Source: UBA1757 sp045627385
GTDB taxonomy: Bacteria; Bacteroidota; Bacteroidia; Bacteroidales; UBA1402
DNA: 51,626 nt
Assembly (NCBI GenBank): GCA_045627385.1
Contig: JAZQNO010000005.1
Span: 1-51,626, forward strand
Direction of reading: 5' to 3'
The position numbers were made by a program, and so were the translations under genes. The notes under the pieces were generated by a model, which saw nothing but the letters and a program-made list of their open reading frames with translations, was not told the DNA's origin and made no database searches. Positions 15,108 to 23,854 of this stretch are shown here, piece after piece; positions within the stretch are counted from its first letter, which is position 1, and every line of letters begins with the position of its first letter.

Positions 15108-17252
15108 ATGAAACCCGATTTTAAGAATATCGATATCAAGGCTGCCGCTCCCGCCGAGGAACTTTGCAGCTGCAAGGGTGCCTGCAAAGGCGAAGCCACT
15201 TGGAAGACGCCTGAACTGATTGATGTCAAGCCCGTCTACACCAAGCAGGATCTGGAAGGTATGGAACACCTGCACTATGCTGCCGGTATCGCTCCCAACC
15301 TCCGTGGCCCGTATTCAACCATGTATGTGATGCGTCCCTGGACCATCCGTCAGTATGCCGGATTCTCCACCGCTGAAGAATCGAACGCCTTCTACCGCCG
15401 CAACCTGGCTTCCGGCCAGAAGGGTCTGTCGGTCGCTTTCGACCTGGCCACCCACCGCGGATATGACGCAGACCATCCCCGTGTCGTCGGTGATGTGGGC
15501 AAAGCCGGTGTGAGCATCTGCTCGGTTGAAGACATGAAAGTGCTCTTCGACGGAATTCCTCTCAACAAGATGTCTGTTTCCATGACTATGAACGGTGCCG
15601 TTCTGCCTGTTCTGGCCTTCTACATCGTTGCCGCTCAGGAACAGGGCGCCAGCCTGGAAGAAATGGCCGGCACCATCCAGAACGACATTCTGAAGGAGTT
15701 CATGGTGCGCAACACCTATATCTATCCCCCGAAGTTCTCGATGAAGATCATCGCCGACATCTTTGAATACACTTCAAAGAACATGCCGAAATTCAACTCG
15801 ATCTCCATCTCGGGTTACCACATGCAGGAAGCCGGCGCCACTGCCGACATCGAATTGGCTTACACCCTGGCCGACGGTATGGAATATCTCCGCGCCGGTA
15901 TCAACGCCGGTATGGACATCGACCAGTTCGCTCCCCGTTTGAGCTTCTTCTGGGCCATCGGTACCAACCACTTCATGGAAATCGCCAAGATGCGTGCCGC
16001 CCGTCTGCTTTGGGCCAAGATCACCAAGAGCTTCGGCGCCAAGAATCCTAAGTCGATGGCTCTGCGTACCCACTGCCAGACCTCAGGCTGGTCGCTCACC
16101 GAACAGGATCCTTACAACAACGTAGGCCGTACCTGCATCGAGGCTATGGCTGCCGCCCTGGGCCACACTCAGAGTCTGCACACCAACGCCCTTGACGAGG
16201 CCATCGCCCTGCCTACCGACTTCAGCGCACGTATTGCCCGCAACACTCAGATTTACATTCAGGAAGAGACCAACGTCTGCCGCGAAATCGACCCCTGGGC
16301 CGGTTCTTACTACATCGAGAACCTCACCAACGAAATCGCCCACAAGGCTTGGGAACACATCCAGGAAATCGAGCAGTTGGGCGGTATGGCCAAGGCTATC
16401 GAGACCGGTATCCCCAAGATGCGTATCGAAGAGGCCGCCGCACGCACTCAGGCCCGCATCGACTCCGGCAGCCAGACCATCGTCGGCACCAACAAGTATC
16501 GTCTTGACCACGAAGATCCCATCGATATCCTCGAAGTGGACAACACCGCTGTTCGCGAACAGCAGATCGCCCGTCTGAAAGAACTCCGCGCCAACCGCGA
16601 CGAAGCCAAGGTGAAAGCCGCTCTGGCCGCCATCACCAAGTGTGTCGAGACCGGCGAAGGCAACCTTCTCGAACTGGCCGTTGAAGCCGCCCGCGTACGT
16701 GCTTCTCTCGGTGAGATTTCTTATGCCTGCGAACAGGTCGTAGGCCGTTATAAAGCTGTCATCAGAACTATTTCAGGCGTGTACTCAGCAGAAACCAAAA
16801 ACAATGCAGACTTCCAGAAAGCCTGCCAGCTGGTTGAGCAGTTTGCCAAGAAGGAAGGCCGCCAGCCTCGTATTATGATTGCCAAGATGGGTCAGGACGG
16901 TCACGACCGTGGTGCCAAGGTGGTTGCCACCGGTTATGCCGACTGCGGTTTCGACGTCGATATGGGTCCGCTCTTCCAGACTCCGGAAGAAGCCGCCAAG
17001 GAAGCTGTCGAGAACGATGTCCACGTATTGGGCGTGTCTTCTCTGGCCGCAGGTCACAAGACCCTCGTTCCTCAGGTAATCGCAGAGCTCAAGAAACTGG
17101 GCCGCGAAGACATCGTCGTCATTGCCGGCGGCGTCATTCCCGCTCAGGACTACGACTTCCTTTACAAGGCTGGTGTCGCCGGTATCTTCGGCCCCGGCAC
17201 TTCGGTCGCCAAAGCAGCCTGCGCCATTATGGAAATCCTCCTGGCCGAATAA
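15108..17252 (+). CDS. mutB: Methylmalonyl-CoA mutase large subunit, cobalamin-binding
   Basis: The 714-residue catalytic subunit uses adenosylcobalamin to rearrange succinyl-CoA and methylmalonyl-CoA. The barrel domain (about 50-560) contains 'GPYSTMYVMRPWTIRQYAGF' and 'SISGYHMQEAGAT'. The C-terminal B12 domain has 'MGQDGHDRGAKVVA', the DxHxxG motif with the cobalt-ligating histidine. Most of the protein is strongly conserved. The N-terminal tail before the barrel is odd: Cys20, Cys22 and Cys26 form a short cysteine motif. The gene forms an operon with mutA, ended by a perfect hairpin terminator 21 bases downstream. Confidence 0.98.
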   Translation: MKPDFKNIDIKAAAPAEELCSCKGACKGEATWKTPELIDVKPVYTKQDLEGMEHLHYAAGIAPNLRGPYSTMYVMRPWTIRQYAGFSTAEESNAFYRRNLASGQKGLSVAFDLATHRGYDADHPRVVGDVGKAGVSICSVEDMKVLFDGIPLNKMSVSMTMNGAVLPVLAFYIVAAQEQGASLEEMAGTIQNDILKEFMVRNTYIYPPKFSMKIIADIFEYTSKNMPKFNSISISGYHMQEAGATADIELAYTLADGMEYLRAGINAGMDIDQFAPRLSFFWAIGTNHFMEIAKMRAARLLWAKITKSFGAKNPKSMALRTHCQTSGWSLTEQDPYNNVGRTCIEAMAAALGHTQSLHTNALDEAIALPTDFSARIARNTQIYIQEETNVCREIDPWAGSYYIENLTNEIAHKAWEHIQEIEQLGGMAKAIETGIPKMRIEEAAARTQARIDSGSQTIVGTNKYRLDHEDPIDILEVDNTAVREQQIARLKELRANRDEAKVKAALAAITKCVETGEGNLLELAVEAARVRASLGEISYACEQVVGRYKAVIRTISGVYSAETKNNADFQKACQLVEQFAKKEGRQPRIMIAKMGQDGHDRGAKVVATGYADCGFDVDMGPLFQTPEEAAKEAVENDVHVLGVSSLAAGHKTLVPQVIAELKKLGREDIVVIAGGVIPAQDYDFLYKAGVAGIFGPGTSVAKAACAIMEILLAE

Positions 17253-17272
17253 GTTACGGTCAGATAACACAG

Positions 17273-17308
17273 TAAAGCAATCGGCCGCATCTGCGGCCGA
17301 TTGCTTTA
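17273..17308 (+). terminator. Rho-independent terminator of mutAB
   Basis: A perfect 17-base inverted repeat (17273-17289 with 17292-17308) folds into a long GC-rich hairpin with ATC-like minimal loop and ends in TTTA, followed by a T-rich stretch. It directly follows mutB. Confidence 0.85.
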
Positions 17309-17351
17309 TCATTTTCTTTTGTCTATCTTAGCGGCTCCAATAAAATCGCTT

Positions 17352-18728
17352 ATGACTGAAACAATCAAGAAAAGACTCAGCGACAGCAAGGCTGCACGCT
17401 GGACGGCCCTCATCATCGTATCGTTCACCATGATGTGGGGCTATTTCCTGACCGATGCCCTGTCACCGCTCATGACGATGCTCGAAGACACCATGGGCTG
17501 GAGCAGCACCGAATTCGGAATGTTCAACTGGGCCTACTGCTGGTTCAATGTCTTTCTGTTCATGCTCGTTTTCGGAGGCATCATATTGGACAAAATGGGG
17601 GTGCGTTTCACCGGAACCGTCACCTGCATCCTGATGCTGGCCGGCGCGCTGATCAAATACTATGCGGTGGAATACATTTCACCGGGGCCGGAAGCCGGCA
17701 CGATCTTCGGCATGCGCACACAGGTGTTTGTAGCTTGTCTTGGCTATGCGATCTTCGCCGTCGGCACTGAGAACTGCGGCATCACCGTCAGCAAGGTCAT
17801 CACCAAATGGTTCTCCGGACACGAGCTGGCGCTTGCCATGGGCATTCAGGTGGCCGTGGCCCGTTTGGGCACCGCAGCCGCACTGGTCTTCAGCCCCATC
17901 ATTGTGAAACATTTCTCCATGTCGGCCCCACTGCTCTTTTCGGCCATCCTGCTCTGCATCGGTTTCATCGCCTACCTGATATTCTGCCGTATGGACCGCC
18001 AGTTTGACCGCGAAGTCGCCCTCAAGGAAGCCGATCCGGACGAACAGTTCAAGGTGAAAGACTTGAAATTCATCCTCACCAACCGCGGATTCTGGCTCAT
18101 CGCCCTGCTTTGTCTGATGTTTTATTCGGCCGTCTTCCCCTTTATGAAATACGCGGCATCGCTTATGGAGAACAAGTATGGCGTTTCCACCACACTGGCT
18201 GGAATCATTCCCAGCCTCATTCCTTTCGGCAACCTGCTGCTGACACCCATTTTCGGCGGAATCTACGACAAGAAGGGAAAAGGCGCCACCATCATGATCA
18301 TCGGTTCTCTGCTGCTCATCCTGGTTCACGTCCTGTTTGCCCTGCCGCTGCTCAACTATTGGTGGTTTGCCGCCGTCATCATGATTGTTCTAGGCATCGC
18401 ATTCTCGCTTGTTCCCTCTGCCATGTGGCCAAGCGTTCCGAAAATCGTCCCGCAAAAGTTGCTCGGTTCGGCTTATGCGCTCATCTTCTGGGTCCAGAAC
18501 ATCGGCCTTGGCTTTGTTCCCCTCCTCATCGGAAAGATATTGGACAAGTACTGCATCGATGGTACGCGCATCGTCGACGGTATGGAAGTCACGCAATACA
18601 ATTACACGCTTCCTATGTGCATTTTCGCCACGTTCGGAGTCGTGGCCCTGCTGCTCGCCCTGCGTCTGAAAGCTGTTGACCGCAAGAAGGGCTATGGATT
18701 GGAGAAACCCAACATCGTAGAGAAATGA
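17352..18728 (+). CDS. MFS transporter (OxlT-like organic-anion carrier family)
   Basis: The 458-residue protein has about twelve hydrophobic helices and a central hydrophilic loop around residues 215-245, the classic 6+6 MFS layout. 'GGIILDKMGVRFTGT' is the loop 2-3 motif, and 'GGIYDKKGKGATIM' is its counterpart in the second half. The pattern resembles oxalate/formate-type and other anion carriers of the family, but the substrate cannot be read from sequence. ATG 17352 is preferred because the in-frame ATG upstream lies inside the mutB terminator. Its place after mutAB hints at a short-chain acid, which is inference. Confidence 0.82.
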   Translation: MTETIKKRLSDSKAARWTALIIVSFTMMWGYFLTDALSPLMTMLEDTMGWSSTEFGMFNWAYCWFNVFLFMLVFGGIILDKMGVRFTGTVTCILMLAGALIKYYAVEYISPGPEAGTIFGMRTQVFVACLGYAIFAVGTENCGITVSKVITKWFSGHELALAMGIQVAVARLGTAAALVFSPIIVKHFSMSAPLLFSAILLCIGFIAYLIFCRMDRQFDREVALKEADPDEQFKVKDLKFILTNRGFWLIALLCLMFYSAVFPFMKYAASLMENKYGVSTTLAGIIPSLIPFGNLLLTPIFGGIYDKKGKGATIMIIGSLLLILVHVLFALPLLNYWWFAAVIMIVLGIAFSLVPSAMWPSVPKIVPQKLLGSAYALIFWVQNIGLGFVPLLIGKILDKYCIDGTRIVDGMEVTQYNYTLPMCIFATFGVVALLLALRLKAVDRKKGYGLEKPNIVEK

Positions 18729-18770
18729 TGTCGGCGGCCGATGCTGCCGGTCCGCTTTGCCGAATAAGAA

Positions 18771-18802
18771 AGGGAGCCTGTCGATGACAGGCTCCCTTCT
18801 TT
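18771..18802. terminator. Bidirectional terminator between MFS and POT genes
   Basis: AGGGAGCCTGTC (18771-18782) and its exact complement (18786-18797) form a 12-bp stem with a GAT loop. T-rich tails flank both sides (TCTTTTT on plus, TTCTTATT on minus). The converging MFS gene and POT transporter gene both end next to it. Confidence 0.85.
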
Positions 18803-18823
18803 TTATGGTTCGGGAATCGCCGA

Positions 18824-20512
18824 TTACTCTTTGGTAGCGGCTTCCACTTTCTTCAACATGGCCACCATGATGATGCCGGCCAGCACACAGAGGCCCATCA
18901 GCACTGCCCAGTTGGCCCAGAGAGGCACGTTGTTCCACAAGATGCCGGGGATAGAGCTCAGATAGTTGCCGATGGCGGTGGCGGCAAACCATAGGCCCAT
19001 CATCAGGCCTTTGTATTTGGGAGGAGCCACCTTAGTGACGAAGGAGATGCCCATGGGGCTGAGCAGCAGCTCGGCAAAGGTCAGCACCAGATAGGTGGAA
19101 ATCAGATAACCGGGCACCACGGGATCGGGCGAAACGGTTCCGGCCAGTTCGGCGGGAGATGCCTGACCTCTGGAGGCCATCACCATGATGAGATAACCGA
19201 CAGCGGCCACAAACATGCCGATGGCGATTTTCTTAGGTGCGGAAGGCTCCATTCCGTCGGGATGCTTTTCGCTCTTCTTATTGGCCAGCCAGCCGAAGAT
19301 AGCCATCGATACCGGAGTGAGCGCCACTACGAAGAAAGGATTGAACTGCTGGAACAACTGAGGATAGATGTCCATCACCTCGGGCAGTTTGGTAAAAATG
19401 AGGTACGCGCCGGCCCAGAGGGCGACAGTGACGACAAAACTGATGCTCTTGCCGCGCGCGGTTTCGCTCTGGAATACCGCGAACAGCGTATAGATGCTGA
19501 TGGCAATCAGCGCCAGCGCCCAGATGTTGAATCCGATACGCAACCAGCCTTCGCAGTTGGCTGTGGTGTAGTCGCGGGCGAACCAGGTGAGAGACTGTCC
19601 GTTCTGATGGAAGGCCATCCAGAAGAAAATAACCACGGCGAATACCATGCAGAGGGCGAGGATGCGTTCCTTTGTCTGCTTTTTGGTCAGTTCCACATAA
19701 GTCTCGCTACCGGCAGCCTTTGCCTGCTTGGCGTTGACATCGGCATGCTTGAACCAGTTGCGGGTGCAGACGTAAATCAGAATGGAAACGATCAGGGAGA
19801 CACAGGCGACGGCGAAGCCCCAGTTGTAGGCGGTCGAAAGTTTTTCGATGTAATAGTTGCTGAACTGGGTCATATCGGTAAAGTTGCCCGGCATCTGAGC
19901 CATCAGGCCCTGCAGCTGGGCCAGTTTGTCACCGGCGATGGTTCCGTCGAGGAACTGGTGTGCCAAAGCCGGAATTTCAGCCTTATAGACGAGGCCGGCC
20001 TTGGCCAGCTGGCTGTTGGTGATGGCTGTGGCGGCCGAGGGGGCGAACATGGCGCCGATGTTGATGGCCATATAAAACAGGCTGAAGGCGCTGTCGCGCT
20101 TGGCGGAATAGCGGGGATCGTCGTAGAGATTGCCCACCAGCACCTGCAGATTGCCTTTGAAGAGACCCGTTCCGACGGAAATCAGGAACAGGGCGGCAAA
20201 CATCAGACCCAGACCGAAACCTCCGACGGGCGTGGGAACGGCCAGACAGCAATAGCCGACAAACATGATGACGATACCGGTGACGACACATTTGCCGTAG
20301 CCGATCTTGTCGGCCATGATGCCGCCGATGACAGGCATGAAATAGACCAATGCCAGGAAAATGGAATAAATCTGGCTGGCCAGCGCGCCCTCGAAGCCGA
20401 ATTTGGCCTGCAGGAACAGCATGAAAATGGCCAGCATGGTGTAGTAGCCGAAGCGTTCGCCGGTATTGGCCAGCGCCAGGGCATACAATCCTTTGGGTTG
20501 TCCTTTAAACAT
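18824..20512 (-). CDS. POT family proton-coupled peptide transporter
   Basis: The 562-residue inner-membrane protein takes up di- and tripeptides with protons. The PTR2 family signature is clear: 'ANTGERFGYYTMLAIF' in helix 1 (ExxERFxYY type) and 'SAFSLFYMAINIGAMFAP' in helix 5. About 14 hydrophobic helices are present, in line with bacterial POT proteins carrying two extra helices. ATG 20512 (MFKGQPKGLYALALANTGERF) is chosen because an upstream in-frame ATG adds a cysteine/histidine-rich stretch lying within the promoter region. It is divergent from the Gate-domain gene. Confidence 0.93.
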   Translation of the reverse strand: MFKGQPKGLYALALANTGERFGYYTMLAIFMLFLQAKFGFEGALASQIYSIFLALVYFMPVIGGIMADKIGYGKCVVTGIVIMFVGYCCLAVPTPVGGFGLGLMFAALFLISVGTGLFKGNLQVLVGNLYDDPRYSAKRDSAFSLFYMAINIGAMFAPSAATAITNSQLAKAGLVYKAEIPALAHQFLDGTIAGDKLAQLQGLMAQMPGNFTDMTQFSNYYIEKLSTAYNWGFAVACVSLIVSILIYVCTRNWFKHADVNAKQAKAAGSETYVELTKKQTKERILALCMVFAVVIFFWMAFHQNGQSLTWFARDYTTANCEGWLRIGFNIWALALIAISIYTLFAVFQSETARGKSISFVVTVALWAGAYLIFTKLPEVMDIYPQLFQQFNPFFVVALTPVSMAIFGWLANKKSEKHPDGMEPSAPKKIAIGMFVAAVGYLIMVMASRGQASPAELAGTVSPDPVVPGYLISTYLVLTFAELLLSPMGISFVTKVAPPKYKGLMMGLWFAATAIGNYLSSIPGILWNNVPLWANWAVLMGLCVLAGIIMVAMLKKVEAATKE

Positions 20513-20540
20513 ATTGCTCGTTTTAAAATGATGATGAAGA

Positions 20541-20548
20541 CAAAAGTA
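20541..20548 (-). promoter_or_regulatory. Predicted -7 box of the POT transporter gene
   Basis: On the minus strand this reads TACTTTTG, matching TAnnTTTG, 28 bases upstream of the start codon. A clear -33 TTTG is not visible. It faces another -7 box 22 bases away on the plus strand. Confidence 0.6.
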
Positions 20549-20569
20549 ACAACATTTTTCAACTTCCAC

Positions 20570-20577
20570 TATCTTTG
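20570..20577 (+). promoter_or_regulatory. Predicted -7 box of the Gate-domain/GH3 operon
   Basis: TATCTTTG matches the Bacteroidetes -7 consensus and lies 20 bases before ATG 20598. No good -33 box is seen. The site is back to back with the POT promoter. Confidence 0.6.
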
Positions 20578-20597
20578 CCGGCGATTAACATAGCATT

Positions 20598-21566
20598 ATG
20601 TCTAAGAATTCCGCACACATCAAGAAAATATTCCGCGAAGCCACTCCACGCGCCTTCAGGACCATTTGGTGGATTTTCCGGATAACGGCCACCGTCTCCT
20701 TCGCCATGTTTCTGCTCAAGTACACGGGCATCCTCTATTGGATCGCCGCACTGGTCAGCCCCGTTTTCCATATTTTCGGACTGCCAGGCGATGCGGCCAT
20801 GGCCTATGTCAGCGGTTATTTCATCAATGTGTACTCCTGTATCGCCGTTGTCGCCACACTGGATTTCACGGCCCGGGAAATCACCATACTGGGCGCCATG
20901 ACGCTGGCGGCCCACGCCATTCCGGTGGAATGCGCCGTCCAACAGAAAGCCGGAACGCCGTCGGTCTACACCTTCGTTCTGCGGACTCTCGCCTCTTTGT
21001 CGTTGGGCGTGCTGCTCAATCTGGTACTGCCGGGCAAAACGCCCTTCGAAGAGACAACGTCAAATCTGGCGGAGATTCCGTTCTGGTCGGTCCAAGGCGC
21101 ATTCTGGCCTCAGTTTCTCAGCTGGCTTGTCGGTCTGGCCAAACTGGCGGCTTGGATGACCTGCCTCATCTATCTGCTCAACCTTATCCAGCGGTCGCTC
21201 TACGAATTCGGAGCGATGGAACACATATCGCGATTCTTCAGCCCGCTCCTGAAAGTGTTCGGCCTGTCCAAGGAAGTGTCGTTCCTGTGGATTGTGGCCA
21301 ACATCATCGGGCTGTCCTACGGTTCAGCCGCTATTATGGACGAGCTGGAACGCGGTCAGATAAGCCGGCGCAAACTGCACCTGCTCAACACGCATATCGG
21401 CATCTCCCACAGCAACCTCGAAGACCTGATGCTCTTCGCCGCCATCGGAGGCAGCTGGTATGTCATTCTGTTGAGCCGCTGGATTTTTGTCACATTTTTG
21501 GTCTGGATGCTGAGATTTTTCCTGTATATTCGCGACAATCACCGCACAAAAGTCCAACTTCAATGA
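20598..21566 (+). CDS. Nucleoside-recognition (Gate) domain membrane protein
   Basis: The 322-residue integral membrane protein has eight or so hydrophobic segments. It shows the Gate/nucleoside-recognition pattern: 'FGLPGDAAMAYVSGYFINVYS' in the first half and 'FGLSKEVSFLWIVANIIGLSYGSAA' in the second half, two similar modules. Family members occur in transporters and spore proteins, and the name does not prove nucleoside transport. Its stop overlaps the GH3 start by four bases (ATGA), so the two are translationally coupled. Substrate unknown. Confidence 0.78.
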   Translation: MSKNSAHIKKIFREATPRAFRTIWWIFRITATVSFAMFLLKYTGILYWIAALVSPVFHIFGLPGDAAMAYVSGYFINVYSCIAVVATLDFTAREITILGAMTLAAHAIPVECAVQQKAGTPSVYTFVLRTLASLSLGVLLNLVLPGKTPFEETTSNLAEIPFWSVQGAFWPQFLSWLVGLAKLAAWMTCLIYLLNLIQRSLYEFGAMEHISRFFSPLLKVFGLSKEVSFLWIVANIIGLSYGSAAIMDELERGQISRRKLHLLNTHIGISHSNLEDLMLFAAIGGSWYVILLSRWIFVTFLVWMLRFFLYIRDNHRTKVQLQ

Positions 21567-23839
21567 AACGCCTCCACCTCCTCACATGGTCCCTCATGAC
21601 TGTCTGCCTGTTCTCCTGCTCTGAAAAGCAGCGCTATTCCCAAGACCGGCTCACCCTCCACGACAAGGAAATCGACCGGATCATCGCCGGGATGTCTCTC
21701 GACGAAAAGGTCGCCATGCTCCACGGCAAAGACATCATGTCGTCTATGGGCATACCCCGTCTGGGAATCGAAGACATCCATTATGCCGACGGCCCCTTCG
21801 GTGTGCGAGAAGAACTGACCGGACATTTTCAGCCGCTCAATTGGACTTGTGACTCGGCCACTTATTACCCGACCGGTTCGGCTTTGGCAGCTACCTGGTC
21901 ACGTGAAATGGCCTACATTTACGGGCATGCCATCGGCGAAGAGGCCCGCTTGCGCGGAAAAGACATCATGCTTGGCCCGGCCATCAACCTGCAACGTCTG
22001 CCGGTGAGCGGACGAGCCTACGAATATCTGAGTGAGGACCCCTTGCTGAACGGCGTCATCGCTACGGCCTACACCCGAGGCATGCAGGATGCCGGCACCG
22101 CCGTCTGCCTCAAACATTTCGCTCTCAACAATCAGGAGACCGAGCGCGGCAGCGTGAATGTCGTCATCGATGAAAGGCCGATGCGCGAACTCTATCTGAG
22201 GGCTTTTGAAATGGCCGTCAAAGAGGGCGGCGCCATGGCCGTCATGCCTGCCTACAACCGCGTCAACGGCTTCTACTGCAGCGAGCAGAATGAGCTGAAC
22301 AATCGGATACTGAGAGATGAATGGGGGTTCAAAGGCCTGACCGTCAGCGATTGGGGTGGCACGCACAGCACAATGGGTGCGGCTCTGGGAGGCCTGGATG
22401 TGGAAATGCCTTCCGACGCTTATCTCAACGCCCATCTGGCCGACTCTGTCAGAAGCGGTTCCGTCGATGAGGCTGTCGTTGACGAAAAAGTGCGCCATAT
22501 CCTGCGTGTACGGATGGCCATCGAGCGCCTGCCCGAAGACAAGCTCAATTGCCAGACTCTTGCCACGCCCGAACATCTGAAAGTGGCTTACGAGGTGGCC
22601 AGCCGCTCCATCGCTTTGCTCAAGAACGAGCCTATGAAGACGGGCGACGCTGAAAAGGCGCTTCCTCTCAAGCCTCAGCAAATCAAAAAAATTGCCGTTA
22701 TCGGACAGAATGCGGTGGCTAAGACGGCCAGCGGCGGTATGGGTGCCGGTGTGAAGACGCCTGTCGAAATCACGCCTTTGGAAGGTCTGCAGCAACGTCT
22801 GGCCGGTTCGGGAATCGCCGTCGAATACGCTCCGGCATACCTGCCTTTCAAAGGCCGTTTCCGCCGTGGAGACCGCGAAGCCGCCGACTATCTGAACCAA
22901 GCCGTAGACACCCGTCTGCTTCAACAGGCCGTTCTGGTGGCTTCCGATGCCGATGTCGTGCTGTTCTTCGCCGGCACCAACAAGTCCATCGAAACTGAAG
23001 GCAGCGACCGCGAAGACATCAAACTGCCTGTCAGCCAGGACGACATCATCAAGAAATTGGCCGAAGTCAATCCAAACCTCATTACGGTGGTCGTCAGCGG
23101 CGGTCCTTGCGACCTGAAATTTGCCGACCGCTATTCGAAAGCGGTGGTCCAGGCCTGGTGGAACGGCAGTCAGGGCGGTCTGGCTTTGGCTGATGTGCTG
23201 TTGGGCAAAATCGCACCTTCCGGCAAATTGCCCTTCACATATCCCAACGATTTGAGCGACTCTCCGGCTTTCGCCCTTCACAACTTCCCCTTCGACGACC
23301 AGTCGGCGCTCGATCCCGACAGTCCCGACTATGACGTCTTCGCAGCCCAGTTCCGCCCCGATGTGGTCGGTCAGCAGACCTGGCAGGCCAATTTTCGCGA
23401 AACGCACTACAGCGAAGGAATGCTGGTGGGCTACCGTTGGTACGATACGGAAGAGATTCCTGTCCGATACGCCTTCGGGCACGGATTGTCGTATGTCGAT
23501 TTTGAATACGGGAAATTTCAGGCCCAACTCAGGGGAGATGCCATCAACGTGTCGTTCGTTCTGAGCAATCGGGGCGATATGGCGGCAGAGGAAGTGCCCC
23601 AGATTTATGTTCGCCGTCCCGATGCCGAAGTCGATTATCCCGACAAGGAGCTGAAAGCATTCGACCGCATCCGTGTCGAAGCTGGCCAGTCGGTCAGGGT
23701 GTTCATGCAGATTCCGCTCAAGAGTCTCTGCTATTGGAACAAAGAACAACACGACTGGGTGTTGGAACCCGGTCGTGTCGAACTTTTGCTGGGCGGCGCT
23801 TCCGACGATATCCGTCAGAAAGTCTCCCTGTCTTTTTGA
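21563..23839 (+). CDS. Secreted lipoprotein glycoside hydrolase family 3 (beta-glucosidase-like)
   Basis: The 758-residue enzyme begins with a lipoprotein signal peptide ending in 'LFSC' (Cys19 acylated). The GH3 N-terminal barrel (about 40-330) includes 'GPAINLQRLPVSGRAYEYLSEDP' type substrate loop and 'TVSDWGGTHS' with the catalytic nucleophile Asp263. The GH3 C-terminal domain (about 350-620) and a fibronectin type III-like domain (about 670-750) follow. It probably cleaves beta-glucosides or related terminal sugars at the periplasm or outer membrane. Exact sugar specificity is not determined. ATG 21563 overlaps the upstream gene's stop. The frame is open further upstream, but the signal peptide fixes the start. 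Confidence 0.92.
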   Translation: MKRLHLLTWSLMTVCLFSCSEKQRYSQDRLTLHDKEIDRIIAGMSLDEKVAMLHGKDIMSSMGIPRLGIEDIHYADGPFGVREELTGHFQPLNWTCDSATYYPTGSALAATWSREMAYIYGHAIGEEARLRGKDIMLGPAINLQRLPVSGRAYEYLSEDPLLNGVIATAYTRGMQDAGTAVCLKHFALNNQETERGSVNVVIDERPMRELYLRAFEMAVKEGGAMAVMPAYNRVNGFYCSEQNELNNRILRDEWGFKGLTVSDWGGTHSTMGAALGGLDVEMPSDAYLNAHLADSVRSGSVDEAVVDEKVRHILRVRMAIERLPEDKLNCQTLATPEHLKVAYEVASRSIALLKNEPMKTGDAEKALPLKPQQIKKIAVIGQNAVAKTASGGMGAGVKTPVEITPLEGLQQRLAGSGIAVEYAPAYLPFKGRFRRGDREAADYLNQAVDTRLLQQAVLVASDADVVLFFAGTNKSIETEGSDREDIKLPVSQDDIIKKLAEVNPNLITVVVSGGPCDLKFADRYSKAVVQAWWNGSQGGLALADVLLGKIAPSGKLPFTYPNDLSDSPAFALHNFPFDDQSALDPDSPDYDVFAAQFRPDVVGQQTWQANFRETHYSEGMLVGYRWYDTEEIPVRYAFGHGLSYVDFEYGKFQAQLRGDAINVSFVLSNRGDMAAEEVPQIYVRRPDAEVDYPDKELKAFDRIRVEAGQSVRVFMQIPLKSLCYWNKEQHDWVLEPGRVELLLGGASDDIRQKVSLSF

Positions 23840-23854
23840 GCGTCTTCGCTTCAG

